Positions 15,147-24,937 of a DNA stretch of 48,391 nucleotides are shown piece by piece. Both the position numbers and the translations under genes were made by a program. Source of the stretch: Candidatus Nomurabacteria bacterium (GTDB taxonomy: Bacteria; Patescibacteriota; Minisyncoccia; Phycocordibacterales; UBA9973); NCBI GenBank assembly GCA_943348755.1, contig CALQYS010000001.1, forward strand, positions 133,963-182,353, given 5' to 3'. The notes below the pieces were generated by a model. The model was not told the origin of the DNA. It saw only the letters and a program-made list of their open reading frames with translations, and searched no databases. How positions within the stretch are numbered: position 1 is the stretch's first letter; every line of letters starts with the position of its first letter.

Positions 15147-15482
15147 ATGGATGATGCTAATGAAAATGAAGCAAAGGATGGACTAAAAAACCCATTTAAG
15201 GGGTATTTGGCGAACCTGCAAAAACATAAACAAGCCGTTAACCCAGTCCATGAAATTGTAAATTGCTATTACAAAATGAACGGCTGGGAAAAGATGCCGA
15301 AAACCTTCTATACAGGCCGATATGCATACAACAAGCTCGCAAAAGAGGCTAAAATGCTCTACATGGCATGCAACGAAGTCCTAGATGATGCTATTTGGGC
15401 ACTCGACAAGATGAAATATTTAGCAAACAAAGGAGGCTTTGATTGGTCTATCATTACTTGTTTGAAGCATAAGTTGAGTTGA
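15147..15482 (+). CDS. Hypothetical protein, 111 residues
   Basis: No family is recognised. The product is soluble and mostly helical. The N-terminal 12 residues are acidic (DDANENEAKD), followed by a basic, aromatic body (YKMNGWEKMPKTFYTGRYAYNKLAKEAK) that could bind nucleic acid, though no specific motif shows this. It ends in TGA. It is transcribed divergently from mreB with a 37-nt gap, and the -10 box 6 nt before the ATG supports the start. Confidence 0.65.
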   Translation: MDDANENEAKDGLKNPFKGYLANLQKHKQAVNPVHEIVNCYYKMNGWEKMPKTFYTGRYAYNKLAKEAKMLYMACNEVLDDAIWALDKMKYLANKGGFDWSIITCLKHKLS

Positions 15483-15533
15483 CACACTATTGATTCTAAG
15501 TTAGTCTTTAATTTGAAAGGAAACCTGTTCACC

Positions 15534-15743
15534 ATGATCAAATACATCTATCTGATAGCATGGAAATGCAAACCTGAAGAGGGTTTGATATTCCATTTCG
15601 AGGCCGAACCGAACCAAGTCTCAGCACGAAAAAAAGCCGAGAAAGACTATGGTCCCGGGGGAATCCTCTTTCGGGAGGTTGTGAAAACACCCGAACCGGG
15701 AAGCGTATTCCGCAAACATGAACCCGCCACAACGCACGCCTGA
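15534..15743 (+). CDS. Hypothetical protein, 69 residues
   Basis: The ATG at 15534 is preferred over a TTG at 15513 in the same frame; AAAGGAAA lies 13 nt upstream, at best a weak ribosome site. The product begins MIKYIYLIAWKC, then has a charged middle and a Gly/Pro-rich end (YGPGGILFREVVKTPEPGS). No family is recognised and there is no clear membrane span. It ends in TGA, followed by a strong hairpin. Like the ORF at 1489, it is a small isolated unit that looks more G+C-rich than its surroundings. It may share a transcript with the gene at 15147. Confidence 0.5.
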   Translation: MIKYIYLIAWKCKPEEGLIFHFEAEPNQVSARKKAEKDYGPGGILFREVVKTPEPGSVFRKHEPATTHA

Positions 15744-15755
15744 TCTGTATCCACC

Positions 15756-15799
15756 CGCCCCAGGCGAGGAAATCTCCTCTCACGGGGCGATTTCTTTTC
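15756..15799 (+). terminator. Two-tier intrinsic terminator
   Basis: CGCCCC (15756-15761) pairs with GGGGCG (15784-15789). Inside, GAGGA (15766-15770) pairs with TCCTC (15775-15779) across AATC. The T-rich tract TTTCTTTTCT follows and overlaps the end of the convergent rsmI. The two-tier layout resembles the terminator at 1720-1758. Confidence 0.75.
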
Positions 15800-16476
15800 T
15801 AGGAAATGATTACCGTAAACTCACCCTTTTGTTTTACTGGATTTTTAGTTAAATATTCTAAAACTTCAGCCGGCGAGCCAGTTTTAAATTCTTCGTAAAT
15901 CTTTGTGAGCTCCCTTGCGATACAAACTTTTTTCTCTGGACAAAATTTGATAAGCGATTCAAGTGTCTTTAAAATTCTATGTGGAGACTCGTAAAAAACA
16001 AAAGTCCTCTCCGCTGTCGCTATTTCTTTAAATAAAGTTTCTCTCCCCTTTTTGTGCGGCATAAAACCCAAAAAGGTGAATTCGTGCGTAGGTAATCCTG
16101 ACGCTGATAGCGCGGTAATTACAGCAGAAGGCCCAGGGATGGGTACTACCTGCACCTCTTCTGTTGTAAACTTTTCTTTTATTTTGGAAACAAGCATTGC
16201 CCCCGGATCTGATATTGTGGGTGTGCCAGCATCAGACACGAGCGCTAAATTTTTACCCCCAGATAGTAACTCAAAAATCTTGTCAGTCTTCGCAAGTTTA
16301 CTTTGAGCATGGTAACTCATCGTCTCTGTATTTATTCCATATTTATCCAAGATCTTCTTTGTTTCGCGCGTGTCTTCGCATAGTATCAAATCAACGCTTT
16401 TCAGCATCTCCAATGCTCGGAGTGTGATGTCTCCCATATTTCCTATCGGCGTAGCTACAACGTAAAATTTTGACAT
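15799..16476 (-). CDS. rsmI: 16S rRNA (cytidine-1402-2'-O)-methyltransferase
   Basis: RsmI methylates the ribose of C1402 in the decoding centre using SAM. The 225-residue protein starts MSKFYVVATPIGNMGDITLRAL. It contains CEDTRETKKIL, LVSDAGTPTISDPG and PIPGPSAVITALSASGLP, the tetrapyrrole-methylase fold signatures of the family. The C-terminal part is short compared with the usual 280 residues. The ATG at 16476 overlaps the atpC stop by one base (TAATG), which decides this start over an in-frame upstream one at 16503. It is the last gene of the ATP synthase transcript. Confidence 0.93.
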   Translation of the reverse strand: MSKFYVVATPIGNMGDITLRALEMLKSVDLILCEDTRETKKILDKYGINTETMSYHAQSKLAKTDKIFELLSGGKNLALVSDAGTPTISDPGAMLVSKIKEKFTTEEVQVVPIPGPSAVITALSASGLPTHEFTFLGFMPHKKGRETLFKEIATAERTFVFYESPHRILKTLESLIKFCPEKKVCIARELTKIYEEFKTGSPAEVLEYLTKNPVKQKGEFTVIIS

Positions 16477-16922
16477 TACTTTCTGTACTTCTTCGTCCTC
16501 CACTTATCTGCAATTTTGACACGAGTGAGTGAGCGTTCGAGTTCTGCTTCAAAATGTTCGAAGTCCACATGATCTTTATTTTCCATTTGCTTCTTGAGTT
16601 CCTCTGCACGAGCCTTTGCCTTTTCAATCGCAGCATCTGAAAGCTCAGAAACATGTTCAGCAAAGTCAGCCAGCACTGCCACTTCTGTAAGGCCATTTTC
16701 GCTTTTCTTGACCTCTACGAATCCTCCAACGACAGCCATAGGCACAGGCTCATTATTAGAAAAAGCCACTACATCACCTGAAGCTAGCCCCGCAATAAGG
16801 GGAATATGGTCAGGCAGCACAGTTATCTCGCCTTCTGTTGTTGGCAGAGTCACTTGACTCACCATTTCTTCTAAAACAAGACGTTCTGGGGTTACAATTT
16901 TAAGTTTTAATTGTTTTGACAT
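16476..16922 (-). CDS. atpC: F1 ATP synthase epsilon subunit
   Basis: Epsilon sits on the central stalk and couples and inhibits the F1 motor. From the ATG at 16922 the product has 148 residues. The beta-sandwich domain contains KIVTPERLVLEE, TLPTTEGEITVLPDHIPLIAGL and GGFVEV, followed by a helical C-terminal hairpin (AAIEKAKARAEELKK...). An in-frame start at 16958 would add 12 residues encoded inside the inverted-repeat element, which the family does not have, so 16922 is preferred. The gap to atpD is 128 nt, the largest in this operon, and is filled by that element. Confidence 0.94.
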   Translation of the reverse strand: MSKQLKLKIVTPERLVLEEMVSQVTLPTTEGEITVLPDHIPLIAGLASGDVVAFSNNEPVPMAVVGGFVEVKKSENGLTEVAVLADFAEHVSELSDAAIEKAKARAEELKKQMENKDHVDFEHFEAELERSLTRVKIADKWRTKKYRK

Positions 16923-16931
16923 AAATATTTC

Positions 16932-17035
16932 AATTAAATAGCTTCTCTCGAAAAGCAATCTATCTGGCGTTGCTACCCCAGCGAACTGCTCGGCGCGTCC
17001 GCCTGCGCAAGGCTTTTCTTAAGAACTATTTAATT
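16932..17035. repeat. Inverted-repeat element between atpD and atpC
   Basis: AT-rich arms at 16932-16956 and 17012-17035 pair imperfectly over about 20 of 25 positions. They enclose a 55-nt G+C-rich centre (16957-17011). Inside the centre CTGG/CCAG and GGCG/CGCC mini-stems can be drawn. The layout matches the other stop-to-start inverted repeats in this window, but the centre shares no clear sequence with them. It fills the gap between the beta and epsilon genes. Confidence 0.6.
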
Positions 17036-17050
17036 TTCAAAGATCTCGAA

Positions 17051-18424
<1,374 letters not shown>

Positions 18425-18436
18425 TTATTAATAATT

Positions 18437-19348
18437 TTAACTTACGCTCGCCATCCCCGCACTTATCTCTGATATTTCTCTAGTGATGTTTGCCTGTCTT
18501 GCTTTATTAAACATTAACGTCAGATCATCTATCATTTCCCCCGAAGCATCACTTGCATTTTTCATGGCTATCATCCGAGAGGATTGTTCGGAAGCATTTG
18601 ATTCGAGCAACATCTGGTATATCTGCATCCTGGTTAGTTTCTCGGCAAGGGCACTGACCAAATTCATCTTATCTCCTTCAAATAAATAATCCGCTTGGCT
18701 TCTTTGCGAAAGTCCGACTTCCGCGTCTTTGCGCTCTATTGATTCTATTAATTCTTTTAGATCAGTCCTATTTACTGGTAATATCTGCTTAATATTCGGT
18801 TTTTGTGTAAGAGCAGAAATAAAATCAGTATAAGCTACTAAAACCTTATCATAATTCCCAGCGCTAAATTCGTCTATCGAAATTTTAGAAATTGGTATTA
18901 TTTCAGATAAAGAAATATTGTTACTGAATTCAGTGAACGAAGCAAGTACATTCACACCAAGTCTATGCATTGCCACATCTCCTTTCTTGCCTACCGAAAC
19001 TACATCTACCCGGAGACCTTGCTTTTTGAAAAGTAAAATGGCCTTTTTTATAACTTGGGCATTATAGGCCCCACAAAGTCCTCGATTAGAAGTAATCAAT
19101 ACAAGTAAAATTTTATTTTTGATCTCCCTTGTTTTACGTTCATTAAAAAGTGGATGATTTAACTCTTCCACACTTTTTGCAATTGAAGTTAAAATTTCCC
19201 AAGAATATTTTGCGTAAAGACGCGAAGCTAGAGTGGAATTGACCGCCCGCTTCATCTTAGAAGCCGCCACTAGCTCCATCGCCTTAGTGATCTTTTTCGT
19301 GTTCTTCACGCTCTTTATTCTTCTTTTAATTTCTTTTGTGCCCGCCAT
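18437..19348 (-). CDS. atpG: F1 ATP synthase gamma subunit
   Basis: Gamma is the rotating central shaft. The 303-residue product begins with the conserved IKRRIKSVKNTKKITKAMELVAASKMKRA helix and contains LITSNRGLCGAYNAQVIK and the C-terminal helix MIAMKNASDASGEMIDDLTLMFNKARQANITREI...EISAG. Both family signatures are intact. It starts 6 nt after atpA. Confidence 0.97.
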   Translation of the reverse strand: MAGTKEIKRRIKSVKNTKKITKAMELVAASKMKRAVNSTLASRLYAKYSWEILTSIAKSVEELNHPLFNERKTREIKNKILLVLITSNRGLCGAYNAQVIKKAILLFKKQGLRVDVVSVGKKGDVAMHRLGVNVLASFTEFSNNISLSEIIPISKISIDEFSAGNYDKVLVAYTDFISALTQKPNIKQILPVNRTDLKELIESIERKDAEVGLSQRSQADYLFEGDKMNLVSALAEKLTRMQIYQMLLESNASEQSSRMIAMKNASDASGEMIDDLTLMFNKARQANITREISEISAGMASVS

Positions 19349-19354
19349 ATAATT

Positions 19355-20854
19355 TTATTTTTGGAAAGATGCTTTAAAGTCAACAATCGTCTTCTTTAAT
19401 TGTTCTTCGCCTTTTTCTGTCCACATTTTGGATTCCAAAACTTCTTTATAAAAAACTTTGGCATGTCGCTCGGTGTACTCTATGAGTCCTTGTTCAAATT
19501 CTTTAATTTTATTCACTGGTACATCATCCATAAAGCCTTTAGTAAGGGCATAGAAAGTCACCACTTGGTGCTCGGTCTTGACCGGAGCGTATTGGAGCTG
19601 TTTTAAGACTTCTACTGATCTTTTACCACGCTCGAGCTGCTTCTTGGTAGATTCATCAAGGTCAGAACCGAATTGTGCAAAAGCTTCGAGTTCGCGGTAT
19701 TGTGCGAGGTCGAGTTTCAAAGTACCGGCCACTTTTTTCATTGCTTTGATTTGCGCGGAAGAACCAACGCGAGAAACGGAAGATCCCACGTTTACCGCTG
19801 GACGGATACCTTTATAGAAAAGATCTGTTTCAAGGAAAATCTGTCCGTCAGTAATAGAGATGACGTTGGTTGGAATATACGCTGAAATGTCTCCCGCTTG
19901 AGTTTCAATGATTGGGAAAGCGGTGATTGACCCGCCACCATATTTTGTATTTCTTCGGCAAGCGCGTTCGAGCAAACGAGAGTGCAAGTAGAAGACGTCT
20001 CCCGGATATGCTTCACGGCCCGGAGGACGGCGAAGAAGCAAGGAAATTTCACGATATGCTACAGCATGCTTCGAAAGATCGTCATAAATAATAAGTACAT
20101 CCTTTCCCTGATCCATAAAATATTCGGCTACCGCAACGCCAGAGTATGGCGCAATATAAGACATGGCAGCTGCTTCGGATGCTCCAGCGGAAACTATCAC
20201 AGTGTAATCCATGGCTCCACCAGCTTCCAAACGTGCTCCTAATTTACGAAGTTTGGAATCTTTTTGACCGATAGAGACATAAACACAGATCATGTTTTGA
20301 CCTTTTTGATTTAAAATAGCATCGATGGCGAGAGCAGTTTTACCAGTCTGGCGATCACCGATGATGAGCTCACGCTGACCACGACCGACTGGAATAATCG
20401 CATCGATAGCCTTAATGCCTGTAGCGACGGGTTGATCAACACTAAGGCGGGTAACAACACCAGGAGCCACTTTTTCAATAGGATATGTTTTAGAAGCTTT
20501 AATCGTACCCTTGCCATCTACTGGCATGGCTATGGCATTTACTACTCGACCTAAAATATTATCTGACACTGGTATTTCAAGAATTTTCCCAGTTGCCTTA
20601 ACTTCATCACCTTCTTTAATTTTAGAAAAGTCACCAAGAATAATGACACCCACCGCGTCTTCTTCAAGGTTAAGTACAACTCCCGTTTCACCATTTGGAA
20701 AGGTCACCATTTCGGAAGATTTGATATCTGAGAGGCCAGAAACTTTTGCGATACCGTCAAAGACTTCCATCACAAGCCCCACTTTCTCCGTCTTCACATC
20801 CGCCTTAAAGGCTTCTATTTCTTTTCTTAAATTTTCTACTATATAATTTGACAT
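19355..20854 (-). CDS. atpA: F1 ATP synthase alpha subunit
   Basis: This is the non-catalytic nucleotide-binding subunit. The 499-residue product has the Walker A GDRQTGKT (166-173), [57 protein letters not shown], and the arginine-finger block [18 protein letters not shown]. The N-terminal part ([12 protein letters not shown]) binds delta. It starts 3 nt after atpH. Confidence 0.98.
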   Translation of the reverse strand: MSNYIVENLRKEIEAFKADVKTEKVGLVMEVFDGIAKVSGLSDIKSSEMVTFPNGETGVVLNLEEDAVGVIILGDFSKIKEGDEVKATGKILEIPVSDNILGRVVNAIAMPVDGKGTIKASKTYPIEKVAPGVVTRLSVDQPVATGIKAIDAIIPVGRGQRELIIGDRQTGKTALAIDAILNQKGQNMICVYVSIGQKDSKLRKLGARLEAGGAMDYTVIVSAGASEAAAMSYIAPYSGVAVAEYFMDQGKDVLIIYDDLSKHAVAYREISLLLRRPPGREAYPGDVFYLHSRLLERACRRNTKYGGGSITAFPIIETQAGDISAYIPTNVISITDGQIFLETDLFYKGIRPAVNVGSSVSRVGSSAQIKAMKKVAGTLKLDLAQYRELEAFAQFGSDLDESTKKQLERGKRSVEVLKQLQYAPVKTEHQVVTFYALTKGFMDDVPVNKIKEFEQGLIEYTERHAKVFYKEVLESKMWTEKGEEQLKKTIVDFKASFQK

Positions 20855-20857
20855 CTT

Positions 20858-21268
20858 TTATTTTCCCTGAATTAAAAATTGTTCTAACTGACGAAGCTTA
20901 TTTCTATATGTATTGTCCAAAACTTCATCCCCAACCTCGACCCGTACTCCACCCAACAACTCTGCTTTTTCAAAAAATTCACTTACTACTTTTTGCGCCT
21001 TATACTTTTGCTTAATTTCACCTTCTAACTTTTTTCTTTCTCCGATCGGCATGACTTTCGCTGTCGTGACTTTCATCCTCACTGTACCGGTGTTTTTATC
21101 AACAATGTCTTGAAGCGCACTGAGCACCTCTCTCGACTTTCCAAGCATCCTCTTATCCCGTAAAATTTGCGCTGAACGCTTGAGCGCCACCGAGAGATCA
21201 TTGCCGGACTTTCCTTCTGTCGCTCTGTATATAGCCTCTCCTATATTTTTTGGGGAAATTTTTGCCAT
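20858..21268 (-). CDS. atpH: F1 ATP synthase delta subunit
   Basis: Delta joins the peripheral stalk to the top of F1. From the ATG at 21268 the product has 136 residues (MAKISPKNIGEAIYRATEG...). This is short for the family (about 175), with a reduced N-terminal helical domain, while the C-terminal part is recognisable (GVRVEVGDEVLDNTYRNKLRQLEQFL). A longer in-frame start at 21367 would overlap atpF by 95 nt and add 33 unrelated residues, so it was rejected. The start is 4 nt after atpF. Confidence 0.88.
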   Translation of the reverse strand: MAKISPKNIGEAIYRATEGKSGNDLSVALKRSAQILRDKRMLGKSREVLSALQDIVDKNTGTVRMKVTTAKVMPIGERKKLEGEIKQKYKAQKVVSEFFEKAELLGGVRVEVGDEVLDNTYRNKLRQLEQFLIQGK

Positions 21269-21272
21269 AGTT

Positions 21273-21740
21273 TTATTTACCTTGTTTGGCTGGCTTGTTA
21301 TTGTCGGCCATGACTTTCTCTGCAGCCAATACTGCCAAAGATGCCATTTCCTTTCTTGCCTCTTCAACTATCTTCACCTTCTCAGCTTGGAGGGCTTTCT
21401 TATTATTTTCAGCCATATTTGCAAGCTCTACTTTCCCCTTTTCTATCATCTCAGACTTTTTCGCTTCTCCTTCTTTTTTACCTTCCTGAAAAATTTTGTT
21501 TGCCTCCAGACGAGCTTTCGAAAGCATGTCTTCATATTCTGCTTTGGTCGCTTTTAGCATCGCATCATTCTTTTTTGCATCATCTAGTCCTTTAGATATC
21601 TTATCTGAACGCTCAGCCATAAGCTTGTTCAGGGGTTTTAAAGCAAAGATGTACAAAACAACAAAGACAATGATGAAATTTATCGCTTGAGCGACGATGA
21701 TCTTCCAGTCTATGTGAAATGTGGAAATGATTGATTCCAT
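21273..21740 (-). CDS. atpF: Fo ATP synthase subunit b
   Basis: Subunit b forms the peripheral stalk. The 155-residue product has one N-terminal membrane helix (about 12-36, IIVAQAINFIIVFVVLYIFALKP split around residue 30), then a long highly charged helix rich in Ala, Lys and Glu typical of the dimeric stalk. It lies 90 nt after atpE, and that gap is almost wholly an inverted-repeat element (21748-21829). Confidence 0.95.
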   Translation of the reverse strand: MESIISTFHIDWKIIVAQAINFIIVFVVLYIFALKPLNKLMAERSDKISKGLDDAKKNDAMLKATKAEYEDMLSKARLEANKIFQEGKKEGEAKKSEMIEKGKVELANMAENNKKALQAEKVKIVEEARKEMASLAVLAAEKVMADNNKPAKQGK

Positions 21741-21747
21741 AACTTTT

Positions 21748-21829
21748 AGAAAGATTTTAAAAATGAAATTTTACTGCGTTAGGTCATTAAGGATAAGGCT
21801 CTTGTAAAATTTATTTTTAAAATCTTTCT
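21748..21829. repeat. Conserved-loop inverted-repeat element, copy A (atpE-atpF gap)
   Basis: The arms at 21748-21774 and 21804-21829 pair over 26 positions with a single unpaired base. The 29-nt loop (21775-21803) contains GTTAGGTC, TTAAGGATAAGG and GGCTCTT. Loops at 38970-38997 and, inverted, at 29285-29312 are nearly identical. The inner stem is AAATTTTAC/GTAAAATTT, where copy B has AAACCTTGC/GCAAGGTTT, so three base pairs have changed together. It starts 1 nt after the atpE stop and ends just before atpF. Confidence 0.85.
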
Positions 21830-21830
21830 T

Positions 21831-22055
<225 letters not shown>

Positions 22056-22089
22056 TTACTTAATAATTTTTCGACTACTTAATAATAAA

Positions 22090-22962
22090 TTAACTAACTG
22101 CGATGTGTTCTCTGTGGTGACTCCGCTCTTCCTCATGCTTTTCGTGCTCTTCGTGTGCATCATGATCTGTGGCTGAAATCGTAAAGTAAACCACCAGCAA
22201 CATTGAAAATATTAAGGCCTGAATCACCCCAACCAATATTTCCATAAATAGAAATGGTACTGGGAGAACGTAAGCGATAATGGCTGCCATGGATGCTAAA
22301 AGGACTTCTCCAGCAAAAACGTTCCCAAAAAGTCGAAACGATAGTGAAGCAACTTTTGCAAATTCGCCGATGAGCTCAAGCAATCCTACAAAGAACGTTA
22401 TGGGGGCTACGATAATCACTGTTTTATCCTGTCTAATCTTGGTAAATATCTGCCCCAGCGCTTTTAGATTAACATATTTATTAAAAAGTTTCCATATACC
22501 AATTGAAAAAATACCAAATAAGTTGGCACCCAGAACTGCCATCACTGCAAGCGCAATAGTCGTATTCACATCAGCCGTACCGCTGCGAAGAAACGGGATA
22601 AATGCCATGCCTTCCTTACCTCTTTCCAAAAGACCCAGACCCCCGATAGGTAAAAGCCCGAGCCAGTTGTTTATCAGCACAAAAAAGAATACAGAAATGG
22701 CAATAGGGAAAACTTTCATGGAAAGAGCCCGGCTATTTGTCACCTGATCACATAGATCAAGTGCACCTTCTAATATAATTTCAAAAATGTTTTGTAAAAT
22801 ATTTGGAACCTCGCGCAGCTTTTTCTTTAGCATTAAAGCCAGAACAATGATGACCAAAACAGCTAGCCAGCTGGAGAGTAAAGCATTGGTAACAGTAAAA
22901 TTCCCGTAATGGGAAACAGGTTCTGCGAATAAAGTTGTCTCGTGTGATATTTTTTCTTTCAT
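22090..22962 (-). CDS. atpB: Fo ATP synthase subunit a
   Basis: Subunit a forms the proton half-channels. The 290-residue product has several membrane helices and the essential Arg210 in VASLSFRLFGNVFAGE. The GLLPIGGLG segment and the final helices (EILVGVIQALIFSMLLVVYFT) are typical. The C-terminus has an unusual His/Glu-rich tail (about residues 268-288, DHDAHEEHEKHEEER then SHHREH). The start overlaps the stop of the upstream small gene by 4 nt (ATGA). Confidence 0.96.
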   Translation of the reverse strand: MKEKISHETTLFAEPVSHYGNFTVTNALLSSWLAVLVIIVLALMLKKKLREVPNILQNIFEIILEGALDLCDQVTNSRALSMKVFPIAISVFFFVLINNWLGLLPIGGLGLLERGKEGMAFIPFLRSGTADVNTTIALAVMAVLGANLFGIFSIGIWKLFNKYVNLKALGQIFTKIRQDKTVIIVAPITFFVGLLELIGEFAKVASLSFRLFGNVFAGEVLLASMAAIIAYVLPVPFLFMEILVGVIQALIFSMLLVVYFTISATDHDAHEEHEKHEEERSHHREHIAVS

Positions 22963-23222
22963 AAATCTTCTTTAGCTTTACGCGAAGAAAGGTCAATGTC
23001 TCTTATATATTTTCTGATAACTCTTACAATGCCGTATGATGAAAACAAAAATGCTATACCAGTGAACGAGAGGAATACCCAGGGCTCTGTGCCATAATTC
23101 TTATCCAGGGCTTTACCGATTATAAGCGCCAACACTATCGGCACTATAACCCAAGTCGAAACCCTGCCGAATATTTCGAGGGCTGGTTTCCAATCTATTT
23201 TTTTCTTATTTTCATTAACCAC
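22959..23222 (-). CDS. AtpZ/AtpI-like small membrane protein of the ATP synthase operon
   Basis: The 87-residue product has two membrane helices (about 22-40 and 47-67) and a charged tail (RVIRKYIRDIDLSSRKAKEDL). The position as first gene of the operon and the two-helix layout match the AtpZ/AtpI accessory family, proposed to help c-ring assembly or cation supply. The start is GTG (23222); no ATG is available upstream. It overlaps atpB by 4 nt. Confidence 0.8.
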   Translation of the reverse strand: MVNENKKKIDWKPALEIFGRVSTWVIVPIVLALIIGKALDKNYGTEPWVFLSFTGIAFLFSSYGIVRVIRKYIRDIDLSSRKAKEDL

Positions 23223-23245
23223 AAAAACAAAGCCTTTACGGCTTT
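23222..23245 (-). terminator. Hairpin with T-run before the ATP synthase operon
   Basis: On the minus strand AAAGCC (23245-23240) pairs with GGCTTT (23234-23229) across GTAAA, followed by GTTTTTGTG. It can terminate the asparaginase-like transcript. It ends right at the GTG start of the operon, so it could also act as an attenuator. A TATTAT box about 10 nt upstream of the hairpin is a weak candidate promoter. Confidence 0.6.
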
Positions 23246-23290
23246 AGTACATGATAATACAAAGGAAGTTTAGATGCAATGTTGAAAAAA

Positions 23291-24601
23291 TCAGATTAAC
23301 CCTCGAGATTTTGCATAATTATCAAAAAGTTTTTGAGTCTGATTTTGATCTAAATCTTCAAGTATTGCTCTTGTTAATAAGGCACGAGACATTGATTTAC
23401 TTAACTTATAAGCTGTAATGATTATTTTACCGGTGCCACCCAGTTCCTTAGGATTTGTATTAGCACCCAAAAGTGATGCCGAATAATCAAGAGTAGTAGC
23501 TCCAATTAGAGTCCTACTTGCGTCAACAACTAATTTTCCATCAATAGCGGCTTGTACTAAATCATATCGTGCCTCATTATCCACGTTTCCTAAACTATGA
23601 GCCCCCACTACCACTCCTTTTGTCCTGGAATCATAAAGATGACCCATTAGTTGCGGAATTGAGTTTTGATTTCCTAAATCATCTACATAAACCTGCTCAA
23701 ATGCTTCGTAAAGTTTCTCTGGAGTAATTCTGTGAACAATATGTTCAGCAGAAGGAGCCTTGCGTGCTTGCCAATTTGCTCTTAACTTACCAATACGGCT
23801 TACTAAGCCGCTTACAGTTTCATTTGTTCCATGCGCTGACCAAAAAGTAGATTGGCTTTCAATAATTCTTGATTCCAGGGGGTCAATTTTTATAAAATCA
23901 GAACCTTTATAAACTTTACCTTGAAATATCCAATAAGCACCTGGTTCTAAATCAATATGTGCCAATTTAGCCAGATCAATAAAATTTTGAGGTGCGTCTG
24001 AATTATCTTCACGATGAGAACGATTTGCGCCAGCCAGAACAAGTGGCGGAAGTTCTGTATCAAATGTTAAAACATCATAAGGTCCTAAAAGCGCTATATC
24101 TGCCGTGTCTGTTCCCTGACCTCCCAAAATTGGCTTATCTGGTTCTGCTATAGCTTTTTCAATAAGAGTAGCAATAATTGGAGCAGTAATAGGATTTCTT
24201 AAATGAGAACTATCACCACTAAACAAGGGCAAAAGTGGTCCTTCCACAAAGTCGTCTAATCTTTCATCCCTATCATTTTTTGCCCACTCGGATAAATGCT
24301 TTGCTGCATCTTTTTTTTCTCTATTTATTTCTTTGAATCTTGCATAAAGCTCTGTGACTAATTTTCTCTCAGCGGCAGTTCTTTCTTCTGGATTTCTAGT
24401 AAAAATTCCCGATAAAGTCTGCATTTCTAGTAATTTATCATCATCTAAACTTCCTGAACCAATCTTTTGTCCATCTCGGAATATCATATCCCAAGTACCC
24501 CCTAATTTAAAAAAGTTAACTGGTACTGGTTTACCCAATCCTTCTTTTCGTTCTCTTTGTATGGGACCCTTGGGACCCCCTATATTGCTTTCAGGTTTCA
24601 T
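23291..24601 (-). CDS. L-asparaginase family protein
   Basis: This is an amidohydrolase fold that deaminates Asn, Gln or an amide in another substrate. From the ATG at 24601 there are 436 residues. The signatures are recognisable: GGTWDM (first catalytic Thr), GGQGTDTADIA (second Thr-Asp pair), LPPLVLAGANRSHREDNSDAPQNF (corresponding to VVLTGAMRP..SDGP.N) and YKGSDFIKIDP (the Lys position). The usual proteins are about 330 residues. Here an extra helical insertion of about 80 residues (roughly 55-135) lies between the first and second motifs. A GTG at 24619 is an alternative start. TATAAT (24616-24611) ends 9 nt before the ATG. Confidence 0.82.
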   Translation of the reverse strand: MKPESNIGGPKGPIQRERKEGLGKPVPVNFFKLGGTWDMIFRDGQKIGSGSLDDDKLLEMQTLSGIFTRNPEERTAAERKLVTELYARFKEINREKKDAAKHLSEWAKNDRDERLDDFVEGPLLPLFSGDSSHLRNPITAPIIATLIEKAIAEPDKPILGGQGTDTADIALLGPYDVLTFDTELPPLVLAGANRSHREDNSDAPQNFIDLAKLAHIDLEPGAYWIFQGKVYKGSDFIKIDPLESRIIESQSTFWSAHGTNETVSGLVSRIGKLRANWQARKAPSAEHIVHRITPEKLYEAFEQVYVDDLGNQNSIPQLMGHLYDSRTKGVVVGAHSLGNVDNEARYDLVQAAIDGKLVVDASRTLIGATTLDYSASLLGANTNPKELGGTGKIIITAYKLSKSMSRALLTRAILEDLDQNQTQKLFDNYAKSRGLI

Positions 24602-24610
24602 ATAATTTAT

Positions 24611-24616
24611 ATTATA
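24611..24616 (-). promoter_or_regulatory. -10 box of the asparaginase-like gene
   Basis: TATAAT on the minus strand (24616-24611) is directly preceded by TG, and the ATG follows after 9 nt. The leader would be at most about 3 nt. If the GTG at 24619 were the start this box would lie inside the gene, which argues for the ATG. Confidence 0.5.
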
Positions 24617-24650
24617 CACTAAAAAAAATTAATGAAAGGTTGAGTATATG

Positions 24651-24935
24651 CTAATTAAACCCACACTCTCTTTGAATTTTCAAAGCCATTTCTTTAAGTT
24701 CATCTTTTTTCTCTGCCAATTTATTAGGTCTAGCCGTTTCCCAATCTAGACATTCTTTCACTTGGTTTTTTAAATCACCCAAACAAGCATCGTCACCCGC
24801 TTTTAATTTTCGATATGTATCCTCTAATGCCACCATAAGAGCTTGGCACCTTTCGTTTGCTTTAAGAATTCCTTCTTCTCTTTCCTTCCTTTTTCTTTCC
24901 TCTCTTTCCACAAACTTTCTAAAATTTAAATCCAA
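24651..24935 (-). CDS. Small charged coiled-coil protein directly after tRNA-Ile
   Basis: The frame is open from inside tRNA-Ile to the stop at 24651. Likely starts are TTG at 24935 (94 residues) or GTG at 24911 (86 residues, with AGAAAG just upstream); no ATG is available outside the tRNA. The product is highly charged and helical (EREERKRKEREEG...), with four Cys and a C-terminal coiled coil (KLAEKKDELKEMALKIQRECGFN). No family is recognised. The layout repeats that of the 89-residue gene after tRNA-Trp. Confidence 0.5.
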   Translation of the reverse strand: MDLNFRKFVEREERKRKEREEGILKANERCQALMVALEDTYRKLKAGDDACLGDLKNQVKECLDWETARPNKLAEKKDELKEMALKIQRECGFN

Positions 24936-24937
24936 AG

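Noticed and set aside
16476-16958. atpC extended to 16958, and rsmI extended to 16503
   Set aside because: The first runs into the inverted-repeat arm. The second overlaps atpC more than needed, whereas TAATG at 16476 gives exact coupling.
20858-21367. Longer atpH (169 residues) from the start at 21367
   Set aside because: It would overlap atpF by 95 nt and adds a tail without delta-subunit similarity. The ATG at 21268 is 4 nt after atpF.
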